A stretch of 64,000 bases of DNA from an uncultured Ruminococcus sp. (GTDB taxonomy: Bacteria; Bacillota; Clostridia; Monoglobales; Monoglobaceae), in contig CACWIG010000001.1 in assembly GCA_902760955.1 (NCBI GenBank), positions 1 through 64,000 of the forward strand, read 5' to 3'. The notes beneath the pieces were generated by a model, which was given only the letters and a program-made list of their open reading frames with translations, was not told the origin of the DNA and did not search any database. The position numbers were made by a program, and so were the translations under genes. Shown here in pieces: positions 42,956-52,402 of this stretch. Numbering within the stretch: position 1 is the stretch's first letter; every line of letters begins with the position of its first letter.

Positions 42956-45109
42956 ATGACAATTAACGAACAGCTTGCAAAAGAGCTTGATTTAAAGCTA
43001 TGGCAAGTAGAACATACAGTTGCTCTTATCGACGAGGGCAACACCATACCCTTTATTGCAAGATACAGAAAGGAAGCAACGGGAGAGCTTGATGACGAAA
43101 TCTTAAGAGTTCTCTCTGAAAGGCTTACTTATCTTCGCAATATGGAGGAAAGAAAGGCTGATGTAAAGCGTATTATAGAGGAACAAGGTAATCTGACACC
43201 TGAGCTTGCTGCCGCTATTGATGCCTGTGTTAAGCTAACTGAAATTGAGGACATATACAGGCCATTCAGACCAAAACGCAAGACACGTGCTACCATTGCA
43301 AAAGCGAAAGGTTTACAGCCTTTGGCTGATATATTATACGCACAAAATCCCGAAGATACAGACATAGAAACAATCGCAGAACAATACATAAGCGAAGAAA
43401 AAGAGGTTGCCTCTGTCGGAGATGCCCTTCAAGGTGCAATGGATATTATTGCAGAGACAATATCCGACAACGCTGAACACAGAAAGAAAATCAGAGAAAT
43501 TACCTTTTCAACAGGACTTATCCAAAGCCTTGCGGCAAAGGAAGATGACAGCGTATATCGTATGTACTACGACTTTGCTGAGGCTTGCTCTAAAATTGCA
43601 CCGCACCGCGTTCTTGCCATAGACAGAGGCGAAAAAGAAGGGTTCTTATCCGTCCATATAGAATGTGACACAGATAAGATATTAAATTATTTATTCAAGA
43701 AGGAATTAAAGAAAACGCCTTCCGCATCCACCCGATATGTTGAAGAAGCGGTTAAAGATGCGTACTCACGCTTGATTGAGCCATCAATAGAACGTGAAAT
43801 ACGCGGTGAGCTTACCGATACTGCTCAGGAGCAGGCAATGACAGTATTTAAGGTTAATCTTAAAAATCTGCTTATGCAGCCGCCCATACCAAACAAGGTT
43901 GTAATAGGTCTTGACCCAGGATATCGTACAGGATGCAAAGTTGGAGTTGTTGACGGAACAGGCAAGGTATTGGACACAGGTGTTATATTTGTCACACATT
44001 CTGAGGCACAAAAACAATCCGCCGCAGAATATATAAAAGGATTGATTGTAAAATATGACGTTGACCTGATATCAATCGGAAACGGTACCGCCTCAAAGGA
44101 AACAGAGATGTTTGCGGCAGAAGTTCTTAAATCTCTGCCCAACACAAAGGTAAAATATATTATTACAAACGAGGCAGGTGCGTCCGTATATTCAGCATCA
44201 AAGCTGGGTGCTGAGGAGTTTCCCGACTTTGATGTAACAAAGCGAAGTGCCATATCAATTGCACGCCGTGTTCAAGACCCCCTTGCCGAGCTTGTTAAAA
44301 TTGAGCCAAAAGCCATTGGCGTCGGTCAATATCAGCACGATATGAACCAAAAACGTCTTGGCGAAATCTTAGGCGGTGTTGTGGAAGATGCTGTAAACAG
44401 CGTTGGCGCGGACTTAAACACCGCATCTGCACCGCTTTTATCCCATATTTCAGGCATCTCGGGAGCCCTTGCCAAAAATATTGTCACTTACAGAGAAGAA
44501 AACGGAGCCTTTACCTCAAGGGCACAACTGAAAAAGGTTCCCAAGCTTGGTCCTAAAGCATTTGAACAATGTGCAGGCTTTTTGAGAATAAAAGACGGCA
44601 AAAACCCTCTCGACAATACCTCTGTTCACCCCGAAAGCTACAATGCGGCTAAAGTCATATTGGAAAAATGCGATTACACCGCCGCAGATATAAGCTCCAA
44701 CAACCTTGGCGACTTGGCGGAAAAAGCAAAAAAGTACGGACTTGAGAAATTGGCAGAAGAGGCAGAAGTAGGTATTCCGACTTTAAACGACATTATAAAT
44801 GAGCTTATAAAACCCGGGCGTGACCCACGTGACGAAGTTGAACAGCCTATACTAAAAACAGACGTTATGGGAATTGACGATTTGAAAGAAGGTATGATTT
44901 TAACAGGAACAGTCCGAAATGTAATAGATTTTGGTGCGTTTGTTGATATCGGTGTTCATCAGGACGGTTTGGTCCATATCTCTCAACTTGCCGATAAATA
45001 TGTTAAGCATCCTATGGATATCGTTTCAATCGGCGATATAGTTAAGGTTAAAGTTCTTGAGGTTGATACCCAGAAAAACAGAATAAGTCTGACTATGAAG
45101 GGACTGTAA
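42956..45109 (+). CDS. tex: Tex-family transcription/RNA-binding protein
   Basis: A 717-aa protein related to Tex and Spt6. The N-terminal helical region NEQLAKELDLKLWQVEHTVALIDEGNTIPFIARYRKEATG is followed by a YqgF/RNase H-like domain (VIGLDPGYRTGCKVGVVD), helix-hairpin-helix modules (SGISGALAKNIVTYREENGAF; VPKLGPKAFEQCAGFLRI) and a C-terminal S1 domain (TGTVRNVIDFGAFVDIGVHQ). It binds nucleic acids and associates with transcription; the exact role is unsettled. The ATG at 42956 follows AGAGGTGA; a GTG 9 bp earlier is part of that site. Confidence 0.96.
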   Translation: MTINEQLAKELDLKLWQVEHTVALIDEGNTIPFIARYRKEATGELDDEILRVLSERLTYLRNMEERKADVKRIIEEQGNLTPELAAAIDACVKLTEIEDIYRPFRPKRKTRATIAKAKGLQPLADILYAQNPEDTDIETIAEQYISEEKEVASVGDALQGAMDIIAETISDNAEHRKKIREITFSTGLIQSLAAKEDDSVYRMYYDFAEACSKIAPHRVLAIDRGEKEGFLSVHIECDTDKILNYLFKKELKKTPSASTRYVEEAVKDAYSRLIEPSIEREIRGELTDTAQEQAMTVFKVNLKNLLMQPPIPNKVVIGLDPGYRTGCKVGVVDGTGKVLDTGVIFVTHSEAQKQSAAEYIKGLIVKYDVDLISIGNGTASKETEMFAAEVLKSLPNTKVKYIITNEAGASVYSASKLGAEEFPDFDVTKRSAISIARRVQDPLAELVKIEPKAIGVGQYQHDMNQKRLGEILGGVVEDAVNSVGADLNTASAPLLSHISGISGALAKNIVTYREENGAFTSRAQLKKVPKLGPKAFEQCAGFLRIKDGKNPLDNTSVHPESYNAAKVILEKCDYTAADISSNNLGDLAEKAKKYGLEKLAEEAEVGIPTLNDIINELIKPGRDPRDEVEQPILKTDVMGIDDLKEGMILTGTVRNVIDFGAFVDIGVHQDGLVHISQLADKYVKHPMDIVSIGDIVKVKVLEVDTQKNRISLTMKGL

Positions 45110-45117
45110 AACGACAA

Positions 45118-45133
45118 TGTTTCACGTGAAACA
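45118..45133. promoter_or_regulatory. parS site 1
   Basis: TGTTTCACGTGAAACA is a perfect 16-bp palindrome matching the Firmicute parS consensus (TGTTNCACGTGAAACA). It is 130 bp upstream of parA. Confidence 0.97.
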
Positions 45134-45153
45134 CAACAAACAGACATAAAATT

Positions 45154-45169
45154 TGTTTCACGTGAAACA
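45154..45169. promoter_or_regulatory. parS site 2
   Basis: Identical TGTTTCACGTGAAACA, 36 bp centre to centre from site 1. ParB loads at such sites and spreads, marking the origin region for segregation. Confidence 0.97.
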
Positions 45170-45188
45170 TTTATTATTTTTTTCTAAA

Positions 45189-45225
45189 TACAAGGCTATA
45201 AAGCCTTGTATTTTCTTTTTTTCTG
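45189..45225 (+). terminator. Terminator between tex and parA
   Basis: ACAAGGCT-ATAA-AGCCTTGT stem followed by ATTTTCTTTTTTT. Confidence 0.8.
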
Positions 45226-45234
45226 TGGTATTAT
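45206..45234 (+). promoter_or_regulatory. Possible parA promoter
   Basis: TTGTAT (45206-45211), 17-bp spacer, TATTAT (45229-45234). It overlaps the preceding terminator and is a weak match. Confidence 0.4.
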
Positions 45235-45263
45235 ATATGTATTAAGTATTTAAGAGGTGCGAT

Positions 45264-46028
45264 ATGGCGAAAGTTATTGCAATAGCAAATCAAAAAGGCG
45301 GTGTAGGCAAAACAACAACCTCAGTAAACCTTAGTGCTTGTCTTGGACTTCGCAAGAAAAAGGTTCTTGTAATTGATGCCGACCCACAAGGAAACACAAC
45401 AGCAGGATTGGGCGTTTCAGTTGATGATGACGCTCTTACAACATATGATTGCATTGTAGGTGATACCTCTATCGAAGAGGCAATGATAAAGACAGATTAT
45501 GATAATCTTTGGGTTTGCCCAGGTTCTATATCCCTTGCGGGAGCAGAGGTAGAGCTTGTTGAAGTTGAAAAAAGAGAATATTGTTTAAAAAATAAGATTG
45601 ATGAGACACGTGATGATTTTGATTTTATAATTATTGATTGTCCGCCTTCCCTTGGTCTTATTACTATTAACTGTCTTTGCGGTGCTGACAGCGTTCTTAT
45701 TCCTATTCAATGCGAATATTACGCTTTGGAGGGCTTGAGTCAGCTTACAAAAACAGTTAAAACAATGAAACAGCATCTCAATAAAGGATTGAAAATAGAG
45801 GGTGTTCTTTTAACAATGTACGACTCACGCACAAAGCTGTCGGGATTGGTTGTTGACGAAGTAAAAAAATACTTCGGTTCAACAGTATATGATACGCTTA
45901 TTCCACGCAATGTTCGTTTATCGGAAGCTCCGAGCTATGGTCAACCCATTATAGCCTATGACAAAAATTCAAAGGGTGCTAAGTGTTATAAAAAACTTGC
46001 ACTTGAAGTTGTAAAAAGAAATTCCTGA
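45264..46028 (+). CDS. parA: Chromosome partitioning ATPase ParA (Soj)
   Basis: A 254-aa Walker-type ATPase that moves ParB-parS complexes and can regulate DnaA. The deviant Walker A KGGVGKTT is at residues 11-18, with switch motif VIDADPQGN and Walker B FIIIDCPPSLG. It has no N-terminal DNA-binding helix-turn-helix, as usual for chromosomal Soj. It precedes parB by 34 bp and follows two parS sites, forming a complete partition locus. Confidence 0.97.
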   Translation: MAKVIAIANQKGGVGKTTTSVNLSACLGLRKKKVLVIDADPQGNTTAGLGVSVDDDALTTYDCIVGDTSIEEAMIKTDYDNLWVCPGSISLAGAEVELVEVEKREYCLKNKIDETRDDFDFIIIDCPPSLGLITINCLCGADSVLIPIQCEYYALEGLSQLTKTVKTMKQHLNKGLKIEGVLLTMYDSRTKLSGLVVDEVKKYFGSTVYDTLIPRNVRLSEAPSYGQPIIAYDKNSKGAKCYKKLALEVVKRNS

Positions 46029-46062
46029 TTATTAGATAATTATTTGAAAGGAAAGTGATTAA

Positions 46063-46944
46063 ATGGCTGAAAAGAAAGTTAAGAAGTCTGCACTTGGCAA
46101 AGGGCTTGGCTCATTGTTTCCCGATAATGCCGAAGAATTAATTGATGAAATTAAAAGCGAAAAATTATCCAATACAATTCCTCTTGCCGATATTGAGCCA
46201 AATAAAAATCAGCCGAGAAAGAGCTTTGATAAAGAAAAATTGGAGGCATTGGCAGACTCTATTAAGGAACACGGCGTTGTGTCACCTATAATAGTAACCC
46301 CTTCTAAAAACGGGACTTATAAGATTGTTGCAGGCGAGAGAAGATGGCGTGCCGCAAGGCTTGCAGGTTTGCGTGAAGTTCCTTGCATAGTAAAAGACTT
46401 TGATGAAAAGGAAGCATCTGAAATTGCTCTTGTGGAAAACCTTCAGCGTGATGACCTAAATCCAATAGAGGAGTCTGACGGTTATCGATATTTGATGGAG
46501 CGTTTCTCACTCACACAGGATGAAGTGGCACAAAAGGTTGGCAAGAGCAGAAGTGCAGTTGCTAATTCCCTGCGTCTTTCAAATCTGTGCGATGATGTCA
46601 AAAAACTCGTTCAGGAGGACAAGCTGACACAAGGACACGCAAGAGCATTACTGCCGTTATCTGACGACAAGCAGATTGAACTTGCACAAAAAATAATTGA
46701 CGGAGATTTAAACGTCAGACAAACTGAGGCTTTGGTGAAGTCCGCATCAACAACACAAAACAAGTCTTCACACAAAACATCAAACCCTCTTACTCAAAAA
46801 TACTATAAAGAGCTTGAAAGTACCCTGTCGTCAAGATTTGGCACAAAGGTAAAAATCAGTGAGGGTTCCAAAAAAGGAAAAATCGAAATCGAATATTACA
46901 GCAAAGACGATTTAGAGAGAATTTTATTTGAACTTAAACGCTGA
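46063..46944 (+). CDS. parB: Chromosome partitioning protein ParB (Spo0J)
   Basis: A 293-aa CTP-dependent DNA clamp. The N-terminal KGLGSLFPD box is followed by the ParB/Srx CTP-binding domain with PNKNQPRKSFD, GERRWRAARLAG and ALVENLQRDDLNPIEE. The helix-turn-helix that reads parS (SLTQDEVAQKVGKSRSAVANSLRL) and the C-terminal dimerisation domain are present. GAAAGG precedes the ATG. It is in an operon with parA. Confidence 0.97.
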   Translation: MAEKKVKKSALGKGLGSLFPDNAEELIDEIKSEKLSNTIPLADIEPNKNQPRKSFDKEKLEALADSIKEHGVVSPIIVTPSKNGTYKIVAGERRWRAARLAGLREVPCIVKDFDEKEASEIALVENLQRDDLNPIEESDGYRYLMERFSLTQDEVAQKVGKSRSAVANSLRLSNLCDDVKKLVQEDKLTQGHARALLPLSDDKQIELAQKIIDGDLNVRQTEALVKSASTTQNKSSHKTSNPLTQKYYKELESTLSSRFGTKVKISEGSKKGKIEIEYYSKDDLERILFELKR

Positions 46945-47128
46945 TTTTCTGTTTCGACATTTTTCGACACTTCAAAACAGTATCTATTTTGGCAAAAACA
47001 GATACGAGCTATAAATTAATATTAAAAATCACAAAAATTGATTTAAGACACGATTTTGAGCTTGTTAGTCACTTGCTCAAATATTGAATGATTTACAACT
47101 GCAAAATAATAAAAAAGAGGCGATAACT

Positions 47129-47539
47129 TTGGGTAAAGATAAAAAAGGCGAAAAAAAACTTGCATCTTACGCAATTGTACTTATCTTGATGGTAATAATT
47201 GTAATTATAATTGCTTCTATGGCTGATGACCGTGAAAGAACATTTCAAACGCAAATCGACCAGACAACACAGACTAATATGACAATACAAGATGAGATTG
47301 TTGGGTTGAAAGATGAAAATTATAAATTAAAGCAACAAATTGACACACTTCAGCCTAAGGCAGAGAATAATGATAAGATTGCTGAACAATTACCGATTTT
47401 AAATGAGGTTATTCAGTTATTTAATGACGGAAAAATCGAAGAGGCAAACGCAAAATATGCAGAGATAAATTCTGCTGAAATTTCCGAGTCGCTTGTGGAA
47501 TTATATAATTCAATCGGAGAAATAATTGCTGTTCAGTGA
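47129..47539 (+). CDS. Hypothetical membrane-anchored coiled-coil protein
   Basis: A 136-aa protein I do not recognise. A lysine-rich N-terminus (GKDKKGEKK) leads to one membrane helix (about 14-33, SYAIVLILMVIIVIIIASMA). A Gln/Asn/Leu-rich coiled coil follows (about 45-85) and then a helical C-terminus with TPR-like spacing (LFNDGKIEEANAKYAEI). The start is uncertain: TTG at 47129 has GAGGCG in front, while TTG at 47084 has no ribosome-binding site. It sits between parB and serS on the same strand. A divisome or wall role is conceivable from its shape but unproven. Confidence 0.65.
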   Translation: MGKDKKGEKKLASYAIVLILMVIIVIIIASMADDRERTFQTQIDQTTQTNMTIQDEIVGLKDENYKLKQQIDTLQPKAENNDKIAEQLPILNEVIQLFNDGKIEEANAKYAEINSAEISESLVELYNSIGEIIAVQ

Positions 47540-47584
47540 TATTGTACAAAGATAATGATTTAAAAATAAGAAAGGAAATATAAA

Positions 47585-48865
47585 ATGATTGATTTAAAAC
47601 TTGTAAGAACAGAAACCGAAAAAGTTAAAAAGGCACTTTCACGCAGAAAGGAAGTTGTAGATATTGACGGACTTTTAGAGCTTGACTCTAAACGCCGTGA
47701 ACTGACATATGAGGTTGAACAGAAAAAAGCTCAGCAGAATACTGTTTCCAAGCAAATTCCTGCACTTAAGAAAGCAGGGGAGGACACAACCGCTATATTT
47801 GAAGAAATGAAGAATTTGTCTGAGTCAATAAAAGAAACAGACGAAAAAATCCACGAGCTTGACGAGAAAATTCAAACAATAATGTATTCAATTCCGAATA
47901 TTCCTAACGATACTGTTCCCGACGGCGACACAGACGAAGACAATGTTGAAGTTCGTCGTTTTATGGAGCCTACAAAATTTGATTTTGAACCAAAGGCTCA
48001 TTGGGATTTAGGTGCTGATTTAGGTATACTTGACCCCGAAACAGCCGCTAAAATAACAGGTACACGTTTTACTGTTTATAAAGACTTAGGTGCACGCCTT
48101 GAACGTGCTATTATGAACTTCTATCTTGATACTCACACGTCAAGAAACGGCTATGAAGAAATCTTCCCGCCGTTTATGGTTCACAGAAACAGTATGGTAG
48201 GTACAGGTCAGTTGCCAAAGTTTGAAGAAGATGCATTTAAAGTAGCAAATACCGAATATTTCCTTGTTCCGACCGCTGAAGTTCCTGTTACAAATATGCA
48301 CAGAGATGAGATACTTGACGGAAATAAACTCCCTCTTAAATATTGTGCATATACCGCTTGTTTCCGTGCAGAAGCAGGCTCTGCAGGCCGTGATACAAGA
48401 GGTTTAATCCGTCAGCATCAGTTCAATAAGGTTGAATTGGTTAAATTCACAAAGCCTGAGGACTCATATGCTGAGCTTGAAAAGCTGGTAAATGACGCTG
48501 AATCTGTACTTCAGCTTTTAAAACTTCCTTACAGAGTTGTTAAAATCTGTATTGGCGACTTAGGTTTTACTGCGGCTATGAAATATGATATAGAGGTTTG
48601 GATGCCAAGCTACAATCGTTTTGTAGAGATTTCTTCTTGCAGTAACTTTGAGGACTTCCAGGCTCGCCGTGCAAACATTAAGTTTAAAAATTCACCTAAG
48701 GACAAGGCACAGCTTGTTCATACATTAAACGGCTCTGGCGTTGCAATCGGCAGAACAACCGCGGCTATTTTAGAAAACTATCAGAACGCTGACGGAAGTA
48801 TTACAATTCCCGAAGTTCTCCGTCCTTATATGGGTGGCCTTGAAAAAATTGAAGTTAATAAATAA
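47585..48865 (+). CDS. serS: Seryl-tRNA synthetase
   Basis: A 426-aa class II synthetase for tRNA-Ser. The N-terminal antiparallel coiled coil that grips the long variable arm covers about 30-100. Motif 2 ([26 protein letters not shown]) and motif 3 ([18 protein letters not shown]) are intact. AAAGGAAA precedes the ATG. I see no T-box in the short upstream gap. Its TAA stop overlaps the ATG of the Wzt-like gene by one base (TAATG). Confidence 0.97.
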   Translation: MIDLKLVRTETEKVKKALSRRKEVVDIDGLLELDSKRRELTYEVEQKKAQQNTVSKQIPALKKAGEDTTAIFEEMKNLSESIKETDEKIHELDEKIQTIMYSIPNIPNDTVPDGDTDEDNVEVRRFMEPTKFDFEPKAHWDLGADLGILDPETAAKITGTRFTVYKDLGARLERAIMNFYLDTHTSRNGYEEIFPPFMVHRNSMVGTGQLPKFEEDAFKVANTEYFLVPTAEVPVTNMHRDEILDGNKLPLKYCAYTACFRAEAGSAGRDTRGLIRQHQFNKVELVKFTKPEDSYAELEKLVNDAESVLQLLKLPYRVVKICIGDLGFTAAMKYDIEVWMPSYNRFVEISSCSNFEDFQARRANIKFKNSPKDKAQLVHTLNGSGVAIGRTTAAILENYQNADGSITIPEVLRPYMGGLEKIEVNK

Positions 48866-49992
48866 TGATTGTTTCAGCAAATAACTTGACTAAAGTATAT
48901 AATAACAAGCCTCTGCATAAAAATGCGGCAGGCTTGTTTGCAATACAGAACATAAGTTTTGAAATTGACAAAGGTGAATGTGTGGGCATTATCGGAACAA
49001 ACGGCTCAGGCAAATCAACATTGCTTAAAGTTTTGTGCGGAATAACCTCACCGACAAGTGGCGAATATTCCGTAAACGGCAGAATTTCTGCTCTTTTGGA
49101 GCTTGGAACGGGCTTTAACCCGGAATATAACGGAATTTCTAACATATACTTAAATGGGGCAATTCAAGGTCTTTCAAAAAAAGAGATTAAAAATATTATT
49201 CCCGAAATATGCGAATTTTCAGAACTTGGCGATTTTATAAACGCACCTATCAAGACATATTCAGACGGAATGTTTTTGAGGTTGGCTTTTGCCTGTGCAA
49301 TAGCTTTAAAACCTGATGTTCTGATTATTGACGAGGCATTGGCGGTAGGTGACTTTAAATTCAGACAAAAGTGCTTTGCCAAAATAGAGGAACTTCGCAA
49401 AGGCGGTGTCACAATACTGATGGTAAGTCACGATATTGACATTATACGCCGTTTTGGTGACAGAACAATATGGCTTGATAAAGGTGTTCTGCAAGCAGAC
49501 GGCGATACTCGCACTGTCAGTTCTGCCTATATGGAAAGCATTACAGGCTGTCCCGACGGCAGTACCTTAATCAGTACAAAAAATCATTTCGGTTCTGTGG
49601 TGGGTTCGGTTAAATCAGTTGAAATTCTCCCATTTATCTCAACGGGTGAAAGCTGCAAAATATCGTGCATCTTTAATATTCCAAACGGAATTGATATAGC
49701 CAATACCGCTTTGTCCGTATCGGTCAAAAACGTATTCGGACTTGATTTATTTGTTTTGTCAACCTATGACAACAATATAAATTTCACGCATTACGGCAAG
49801 CATAACATTTCCTTTGAATTTATATGCAATCTGTGTCCTGGAAGGTACTCTCTCAGCGTTTCCCTTGAGGACAGGTCAACCGTGCCTATAAAATATTATG
49901 ACTACTTTGATTGCGCCGCTGTTTTTGATGTCATATCCGATAAAAATTATTTTGGTGTTTTTCATACCGATTGCAAAATTGATTTAGAGTAA
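48865..49992 (+). CDS. Wzt/TagH-like polysaccharide ABC transporter ATPase
   Basis: A 375-aa ATPase. Walker A GTNGSGKST is at residues 44-52, the signature is YSDGMFLRLAFA and Walker B is VLIIDEALAVGD, a form typical of polysaccharide and teichoic-acid exporters. The C-terminal ~140 residues form a beta-sandwich like the Wzt carbohydrate-binding domain. It is translationally coupled to serS. The membrane partner (Wzm/TagG) that such ATPases need is not in this window. The two glycosyltransferases that follow suggest it exports their polymer. Confidence 0.88.
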   Translation: MIVSANNLTKVYNNKPLHKNAAGLFAIQNISFEIDKGECVGIIGTNGSGKSTLLKVLCGITSPTSGEYSVNGRISALLELGTGFNPEYNGISNIYLNGAIQGLSKKEIKNIIPEICEFSELGDFINAPIKTYSDGMFLRLAFACAIALKPDVLIIDEALAVGDFKFRQKCFAKIEELRKGGVTILMVSHDIDIIRRFGDRTIWLDKGVLQADGDTRTVSSAYMESITGCPDGSTLISTKNHFGSVVGSVKSVEILPFISTGESCKISCIFNIPNGIDIANTALSVSVKNVFGLDLFVLSTYDNNINFTHYGKHNISFEFICNLCPGRYSLSVSLEDRSTVPIKYYDYFDCAAVFDVISDKNYFGVFHTDCKIDLE

Positions 49993-50016
49993 AACACTTT
50001 TAAGGAGTCAATATTT

Positions 50017-51075
50017 ATGAAGAAGAACAAGGCAAACATTTCTCTTAAAAATTTGTCCGATTATGATAATATCGGCTTTTTCCTGTCTTTGAAAAAGGGA
50101 CTTTGCGAATTGCTTATTCGACGTTTTAATAAGAGAATAAAGAATAAAAAGCCTGCAACCAAAACATCATATAATGATTTGGTTTCGGTAATCATTTGCA
50201 CCTCCAATCGTTGCGAACAATCTGTTGACTCTGTAAAATCAATATTAAATCAAAGCTTAGACCCTGAGAAGTACGAAATAATTTTGGTCAATAACTCAAA
50301 AACAGTCATTCCCGATAACTATTATTCGGACAGAGTAAAAATCGTATCGGAGCCTTCTCTCGGTCTTTCAAACGCTCGAAATACAGGTGCCGCCGCCGCA
50401 AAGGGTGAATACCTTTTATACATAGATGATGATGCTGTAGCAGACGAAAATTTGTTATCTGCAATCTATTATTCATTTAAAGAACATAGCAAAATTTCAA
50501 TTATCGGCGGTCAGATTATTTTAGAGCTCCCCGACCCTAAACCTAACGTGTTTTTAGAGGGCAGAGAGTCGGTCTGGAGTGGCTACACAGTTCCCTATAA
50601 AATTTTCAGGGAGGTCCGCGAGCAGTATGAGTTCCCCTATGGTGCCTGTTTTGCAGTAAAACATTCGGTGCTTGATGCATTGGGCGGATTTTCAACAGAA
50701 TACGGAAGATGTGGAAATAACTATGCAGGCGGTGAAGAAACGGCATTGTGCTTTAAAGCACAAAAATTAGGTTTTAAAATAGGGATTGAGCCTAATGCAT
50801 ATGTCCGCCATTGTGTTGCGGAAAAGAGGTTTTCCAAGGAGCATATCCAAAAAACGATTTACGAGGGAATAATGACCACATATCGTTTGTGCTGTGATGG
50901 TTATACTCCCTACAAATGGACTCACTCATATATAAACGAAAGAATAAAAATACTGCATTCAGAGATAGAACTGTTAAAAAAGCAGTATAAAGCCTTGCCT
51001 GTATTCTACAAGGAATGTGAACTTGATGCTTTTCAAGATATAAAAAATATGATTGTAAGTGAAAAACATAAATAA
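50017..51075 (+). CDS. Family 2 glycosyltransferase
   Basis: A 352-aa cytoplasmic or membrane-associated enzyme. A ~55-residue basic N-terminal segment precedes the GT-A fold: VSVIICTSNRCEQSVDSVKS, then SLGLSNARNTGAAAAKGEYLLYIDDDA with the metal-binding DDD. The later GGEETALCFKAQKLGF is the usual catalytic acid region. The donor and acceptor sugars cannot be inferred. AAGGAG precedes the ATG. It lies 24 bp after the Wzt-like gene and 36 bp before the next glycosyltransferase. Confidence 0.88.
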   Translation: MKKNKANISLKNLSDYDNIGFFLSLKKGLCELLIRRFNKRIKNKKPATKTSYNDLVSVIICTSNRCEQSVDSVKSILNQSLDPEKYEIILVNNSKTVIPDNYYSDRVKIVSEPSLGLSNARNTGAAAAKGEYLLYIDDDAVADENLLSAIYYSFKEHSKISIIGGQIILELPDPKPNVFLEGRESVWSGYTVPYKIFREVREQYEFPYGACFAVKHSVLDALGGFSTEYGRCGNNYAGGEETALCFKAQKLGFKIGIEPNAYVRHCVAEKRFSKEHIQKTIYEGIMTTYRLCCDGYTPYKWTHSYINERIKILHSEIELLKKQYKALPVFYKECELDAFQDIKNMIVSEKHK

Positions 51076-51111
51076 TTTGCTGATATGAGTTAGCGGAACG
51101 GAGAATAGACT

Positions 51112-52317
51112 ATGAAGTTTTTATTTAAAAAAGATAAAACCTTTCAAAAGATGAAGTCTGAGTTAAACCGAAGATTACCTCTAAATAGTGCAGACCTGAG
51201 ATGTAACTGTGAAAAAAATCTTGTTTCCGTTATACTGCCCGTTTACAACTGTGAAAAATATCTTGATGAGGCAATAATTTCAATATTGTCACAAACTTAT
51301 ACCAATTTTGAATTGATTATTGTTGATGATGGCTCCACCGATTTATCAGGAAGTATTGCGGACAGTTATATTGACGTTGATGACCGTGTGCGTGTTATTC
51401 ATCAAAAAAATATGAAGTTGCCGAATGCGTTAAACACAGGGTTTGGGTTGGCAAAAGGCGAATTTTTGACCTGGACAAGTGCCGATAACCGAATGTTGTC
51501 CATATGTCTTGAAACCCTTGCAACCGAACTTATGCGTAATCGGGATTGCGATATGGTATTCGGAAATATGCGTCTTATTGACGAAAACGGAAATATCTTA
51601 AAGGGTTACGGTTGGTATGAGCTGCCGCTCCTTTCAGGCAATGTTATTCTTCCTGACTCAACAGCTGATTTAAATACCTATGCCAACAACACAATCGGTG
51701 CGGCGTTTATGTATCGTGCAGGTGTTGAAAAAGTTTTGGGCGGATATGATGAGAATTTTTATACTCTTGAAGATTATGACTACTTTATGAGAATAAATTA
51801 TATCTTCAATATTAAACACACTCTGTATAAACGCCCCATATACGAATATCGTTTTCACGAAAATTCTTTGACAGCTCACGACCAGGAATTGGGTATAACC
51901 GCATCACGTCCTGCACTTATGTCCTTTGACAAGGAACGCTGCGCAGGATTTTTAAAACCTGTTTACTATTTTGCTGACGGCTGTGACAAGACCTTAGAAA
52001 AATATTTATCACATTCCGCCTGCCGTATATACTCAGATCAAATAATAAAAAAGTTACAGGAAAATTCAGAAAATCACATTATATATATAAACTTCGGAAA
52101 TACAAAACCTACACTTGAAATTCCTCACAATATACCAAAATTTTTGCTGACAGACACTCCCACAAGCAACACCTTTGGTTATGACTTTTTACTGTGCAAA
52201 AGTATGCTTAATAACAAAAATCAAAATTGGATAAATCCATCAAACGATAGTTCGATGGCTTCATTTATAATATTAAAAGCAAAATGCCAATATTATAATT
52301 CAGTTAAGAAAAGGTAA
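51112..52317 (+). CDS. Family 2 glycosyltransferase
   Basis: A 401-aa GT-A enzyme. VSVILPVYNCEKYLDEAIIS, SILSQTYTNFELIIVDDGSTD and the TSADNRM segment, where DxD-like metal binding is expected, mark the donor site. YTLEDYDYFMRIN is the acceptor/base region. The C-terminal ~100 residues are unlike the core and unrecognised. It ends the serS-Wzt-GT-GT set and probably builds a surface glycan with the previous gene. Confidence 0.88.
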   Translation: MKFLFKKDKTFQKMKSELNRRLPLNSADLRCNCEKNLVSVILPVYNCEKYLDEAIISILSQTYTNFELIIVDDGSTDLSGSIADSYIDVDDRVRVIHQKNMKLPNALNTGFGLAKGEFLTWTSADNRMLSICLETLATELMRNRDCDMVFGNMRLIDENGNILKGYGWYELPLLSGNVILPDSTADLNTYANNTIGAAFMYRAGVEKVLGGYDENFYTLEDYDYFMRINYIFNIKHTLYKRPIYEYRFHENSLTAHDQELGITASRPALMSFDKERCAGFLKPVYYFADGCDKTLEKYLSHSACRIYSDQIIKKLQENSENHIIYINFGNTKPTLEIPHNIPKFLLTDTPTSNTFGYDFLLCKSMLNNKNQNWINPSNDSSMASFIILKAKCQYYNSVKKR

Positions 52318-52334
52318 TTTATGTATTGCCGTTG

Positions 52335-52363
52335 TTGACATTGATTATAGTATCTGATATAAT
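52335..52363 (+). promoter_or_regulatory. Promoter of the CNNM/CorC gene
   Basis: TTGACA (52335-52340), 17-bp spacer, TATAAT (52358-52363): perfect consensus. Confidence 0.88.
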
Positions 52364-52402
52364 TGACACAAATTTTATGTTATTATTTGAGGTGAAATTT
52401 TT

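Noticed and set aside
45118-45169. Terminator formed by the two CACGTG palindromes
   Set aside because: Each is a canonical parS sequence and no T-run follows; a proper terminator lies downstream at 45189-45225.
46945-47580. T-box riboswitch for serS
   Set aside because: I found no T-box sequence (TGGNACCGCG-like) or specifier hairpin in the gap.
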